A stretch of DNA of 14,988 nt from Armatimonadota bacterium. Its GTDB lineage: Bacteria; Armatimonadota; Armatimonadia; Armatimonadales; Armatimonadaceae. The notes beneath the pieces were generated by a model. The model searched no databases, was not told where the DNA came from, and worked only from the letters and a program-made list of their open reading frames with translations. Positions within the stretch are counted from its first letter, which is position 1. Each line of letters opens with the position of its first letter. This document shows, piece by piece, positions 12,460-14,988 of the stretch. A program made the position numbers and the translations under genes. The stretch covers positions 1 to 14,988 of the forward strand of contig JAURHZ010000024.1 in NCBI GenBank assembly GCA_030833025.1. Direction: 5' to 3'.

Positions 12460-13221
12460 TTAGCCAAAACGACCGTTAATGTAGTCATCCGTTTCCGTGC
12501 GCCTAGGTGTGGTGAAAACTGTTTCTGATGGTCCGAATTCGACCAACTCACCGCGTAGGAAGAAACCAGTTACATCTGAGATGCGCTTGGCTTGCTGCAG
12601 GTTGTGCGTCACGATAATCACGGTGTAGTCGGTTTTCAGGCGGGTGATCAGCTCTTCAATCCTATGCGTGCTGTTTGGATCCAATGCACTACATGGTTCA
12701 TCCATCAAAATGACATCCGGTGACACGGAGAGTGTCCGTGCAATACATAGACGCTGTTGCTGACCGCCTGAGAGTGCCATCGCGGATGATTTCAGCTTGT
12801 CTTTCACTTCATCCCATAGTGCTGCATCTGTAAGGCACTTTTCGACAAGCTCATCCAGCATTCGGCCGCTTGCCAATCGGTGTGTTCTAGGTCCAAATGC
12901 GATGTTGTCATAAATCGACATCGGGAACGGCACGGGTTTTTGAAAGACCATCCCAACTGTTCGTCGCAAAGCCTCAACTGAGACTGTCCGGTCACGGATG
13001 TCTTGGTCATTGAGTTGAATGGTACCAGTCATTTTCGCACCATCAATGCGATCATTCATCCGGTTGATACAACGAAGAAATGTAGATTTTCCACATCCCG
13101 AGGGACCGATAAACGCCGTAACGGCGTGCTGCGGGATAACCATATTGATGTCAAAAAGAGCTTGGTTAATTCCGTACCAGAACGAGACATTTTTGACTGT
13201 GACACAAGGAACAGTTTGCAT
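12460..13221 (-). CDS. pstB: Phosphate ABC transporter ATP-binding protein PstB
   Basis: The 253-residue ATPase drives the PstSCAB high-affinity phosphate importer at the cytoplasmic membrane. Visible motifs are F-W-Y-G near the N-terminus, Walker A G-P-S-G-C-G-K-S-T-F-L-R, signature L-S-G-G-Q-Q-Q-R-L-C-I-A-R, Walker B V-I-L-M-D-E-P-C-S-A-L-D-P and the switch His in V-T-H-N-L-Q-Q-A. The V-F-Q-K-P-x-P-F-P-M-S-I-Y-D-N-I-A-F-G block around the Q-loop is specific to PstB. The start is ATG 13221, four bases after the pstA stop. The longer frame to a TTG at 13263 would overlap pstA by 38 bases and adds residues not found in the family. It is the last gene of the unit in this window; phoU does not follow, because metF converges from the other side. 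Confidence 0.96.
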   Translation of the reverse strand: MQTVPCVTVKNVSFWYGINQALFDINMVIPQHAVTAFIGPSGCGKSTFLRCINRMNDRIDGAKMTGTIQLNDQDIRDRTVSVEALRRTVGMVFQKPVPFPMSIYDNIAFGPRTHRLASGRMLDELVEKCLTDAALWDEVKDKLKSSAMALSGGQQQRLCIARTLSVSPDVILMDEPCSALDPNSTHRIEELITRLKTDYTVIIVTHNLQQAKRISDVTGFFLRGELVEFGPSETVFTTPRRTETDDYINGRFG

Positions 13222-13225
13222 GGAT

Positions 13226-14095
13226 TTATATACGCTTTCCAGCTCGTGTAAGGAACCGTGCAAGGATGCTAAGAATGAGAATGATCAGGAGCAGCGTGAG
13301 TGCCGTTGACCAAGCCATAGAATTCTGAACCGGATCTGATGACGTTGCATACTTGTAGAGGCGAAGCGGCAGCGCATCCGTTGGACCAGTAATGGGACCG
13401 AGAAACTCGTTTCCAAGAACTGTGAACAGTAGTGGGGCTGTTTCACCTGAGACACGTGCGAGTGCGAGCATCACACCAGTAACAATCCCATTTCGGGCAG
13501 CTGGCAGCACAATCAGGAGCATGGTTCTCCATCGTGGCGTTCCAAGGGCCAGAGATGCATCCCAAAGCGATTGCGGAACAAGGCGCAACATTTCATCTGT
13601 TGTGCGCATCACTAGAGGAATCATCATGATGCCAAGAGCAGTACCGCCCGCGATTCCGGAATATCCTTGCCCTGGATGCTTTAGAGCATAGGGTAGTATC
13701 CATATGGCATACACGAACAAACCTACCACGATGCTTGGAATTCCATTTAGGACATCCGTTAAGAAGCGAACAACGTGGGAAAGCTTTCCGCTGGATTCTG
13801 CCTGATACACACCACTGAGAATACCTATAGGTAGTGAGATGCAGAGTGCGATGCCGAGAAGGTTCAAACTCCCGATGATGCTGTGTTTAATGCCTCCAAG
13901 AGCGGGGTTTACATTATCTGGCAAGTTTGTGAAAAAACTCGGTTTGAAGTAGGTTATTCCTTGGCTAAGTAGGAACCAGAGAACATATCCGAGTATCAAA
14001 ATAGCAAGGATGGCGCACAGCCCGCAGACGGCTTGAAACAATGCGTTCATGACGCGTCGTTGAAGCAGCACAGGCGTTTTAGCTAGCTGTGTCAT
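13226..14095 (-). CDS. pstA: Phosphate ABC transporter permease PstA
   Basis: An inner-membrane permease of 289 residues with about six hydrophobic segments. The first (about 20-45) is followed by a periplasmic loop with N-P-A-L-G-G-I-K-H-S-I-I-G-S (63-76), a PstA hallmark. The coupling loop that contacts PstB is at about 166-200 (D-E-M-L-R-L-V-P ... A-L-G-T-P-R-W-R-T ... V-L-P-A-A), and G-E-T-A-P-L-L-F-T (217-225) is also conserved in PstA. It overlaps pstC by four bases (ATGA) and is followed after four bases by pstB, which fits one transcript in the order C, A, B. Confidence 0.95.
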   Translation of the reverse strand: MTQLAKTPVLLQRRVMNALFQAVCGLCAILAILILGYVLWFLLSQGITYFKPSFFTNLPDNVNPALGGIKHSIIGSLNLLGIALCISLPIGILSGVYQAESSGKLSHVVRFLTDVLNGIPSIVVGLFVYAIWILPYALKHPGQGYSGIAGGTALGIMMIPLVMRTTDEMLRLVPQSLWDASLALGTPRWRTMLLIVLPAARNGIVTGVMLALARVSGETAPLLFTVLGNEFLGPITGPTDALPLRLYKYATSSDPVQNSMAWSTALTLLLIILILSILARFLTRAGKRI

Positions 14096-14988
14096 GCGGA
14101 TAACCTTCGCGATGCGAATTTTACGAGTGAACGGGCAACGAGGTTTATGACCATCGATGTCACAAACAGAACTAGACCAAGTTCGATGAGGGCTGCAGTC
14201 GCGATACCTGGAGTCGCCTCGGTGAACTTATTGGCCATTGCCGATGCAATCGTATAACCCGGATCAAATAGTGCTATGGAACGACCATCGGGTGTATTGG
14301 GTGTCATGTTCCCGATAACCATCGTTACAGCCATTGTCTCGCCGAATGCTCGTCCAAATCCGAGCATCACAGCTCCGAAAAGGCCTGGTGCTGCACTCGG
14401 AAGGACAACTTTGACGATGGTTTCCGCTTGCGTTGTGCCAAGTCCAGCTGCTGCATCGCGTTGAATCGTTGGAATGGCTAGCAATATGTCTCGACAAATG
14501 GCCGTGATGAACGGAGTGATCATAATCGCAAGGATCAGACCGGCCGCTAGCATACTCGGTCCATAGCCCGCGCCGGCAAGAAGCGATTTTACGACCGGTA
14601 TTTTCGTGATTGTGGACGACGACAGGGCAGGCGTCATCACTTTGTCCCGCAGCATTGGGATCAACACGAAGATACCCCACAAGCCATAAACCACGGACGG
14701 GATAGCCGCGAGGAGTTCGATCAGAAAAGTGATGGGAAGGCGAATCCATTTCGGTGCAAGCTCAGCGAGAAAAACTGCGCTGCATATCGAAATAGGTACA
14801 CTAACCAGAATGGCAATCGCACTTGAGTACAGCGTTCCTGAAAGAAAGGCTGCACTTCCATACTTGCCAGCTGCATCATCCCACTCATTTCCCGTCAGGA
14901 AGCGAGGACCCAATGCCTTGATAGCAGGCATCGCTTGCCATAGGAGTGCACATCCTATGGCAAGGACCAATGTTAGAAGGATTAACGA
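14092..14988 (-). CDS. pstC: Phosphate ABC transporter permease PstC, N-terminus outside window
   Basis: The frame is open to the right edge. The visible 298 residues begin in the middle of the first transmembrane helix, so some 20-30 residues are missing and the TTG at 14970 is not a real start. F-L-T-G-N-E-W-D (about 30-37), G-S-A-A-F-L-S-G-T-L-Y-S-S and V-P-I-S-I-C-S-A-V-F-L-A-E-L-A-P are PstC-typical. The coupling segment (D-A-A-A-G-L-G-T-T-Q-A-E-T ... V-L-P-S-A-A-P-G-L) and G-F-G-R-A-F-G-E-T-M-A-V-T-M identify it as PstC rather than PstA. The binding protein pstS and any PHO-box promoter would lie beyond the window. Confidence 0.95.
   Translation of the reverse strand, partial: SLILLTLVLAIGCALLWQAMPAIKALGPRFLTGNEWDDAAGKYGSAAFLSGTLYSSAIAILVSVPISICSAVFLAELAPKWIRLPITFLIELLAAIPSVVYGLWGIFVLIPMLRDKVMTPALSSSTITKIPVVKSLLAGAGYGPSMLAAGLILAIMITPFITAICRDILLAIPTIQRDAAAGLGTTQAETIVKVVLPSAAPGLFGAVMLGFGRAFGETMAVTMVIGNMTPNTPDGRSIALFDPGYTIASAMANKFTEATPGIATAALIELGLVLFVTSMVINLVARSLVKFASRRLSA

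Noticed and set aside
13222..13263. 14-residue N-terminal extension of PstB from a TTG
   Set aside because: It overlaps pstA by 38 bases and adds residues not seen before the family's start. ATG 13221 follows pstA by four bases.

Overview
The window suggests a free-living bacterium of the Armatimonadota, most likely a relative of Fimbriimonas. This is inference. It rests mainly on the pseudopilin at 3787-4590 (minus), whose N-terminal segment carries the FTLIELLVVIAIIAILAA / ILFPVFAQAREKAR pattern and an H-x9-DG motif near the C-terminus, a combination I associate with that phylum. Base composition looks moderate, genes are tightly packed, and TTG and GTG starts are used. I see no rRNA, tRNA, CRISPR array, prophage or insertion sequence, and no gap longer than about 160 bases.

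Layout. 1-1715 (+): the C-terminal part of a WD40/propeller-plus-helical protein, then a ComF-type phosphoribosyltransferase. 1716-1872: a non-coding gap that holds a candidate small RNA gene on the minus strand, with promoter and terminator both visible. 1873-3201 (+): the GTPase HflX. 3184-4724 (-): a pilin-associated locus made of a promoter, a DUF1559-like pseudopilin, a strong terminator, a 97-residue membrane-anchored protein, a 53-residue putative lipoprotein and a final terminator. The two small proteins share a short motif just outside the membrane. 4768-6260 (-): LivG and LivF, the ATPase pair of a branched-chain amino acid type ABC importer, without its permeases. 6425-9315 (+): a DUF255/YyaL-like thioredoxin-domain protein, an alkyltransferase-like DNA-damage protein with Trp in place of the catalytic Cys, and a type I methionine aminopeptidase. 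9321-11515 (-): a dolichyl-phosphate-mannose-synthase-like glycosyltransferase overlapping an iron-sulfur photolyase. 11567-12424 (+): MetF. 12460-14988 (-): pstC-pstA-pstB of the high-affinity phosphate importer, with pstC running off the window.

How the genes relate. Most of the window is housekeeping: phosphate and amino-acid uptake, one-carbon metabolism, N-terminal Met removal and ribosome rescue. Two repair genes (ATL-like and Fe-S photolyase) point to exposure to alkylation and UV damage. The parts least explained by known families are the candidate minus-strand RNA at about 1724-1790 and the pair of small surface-anchored proteins beside the pseudopilin. These are the best leads for something undescribed. 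All calls were made by reading the sequence; no database search was run.
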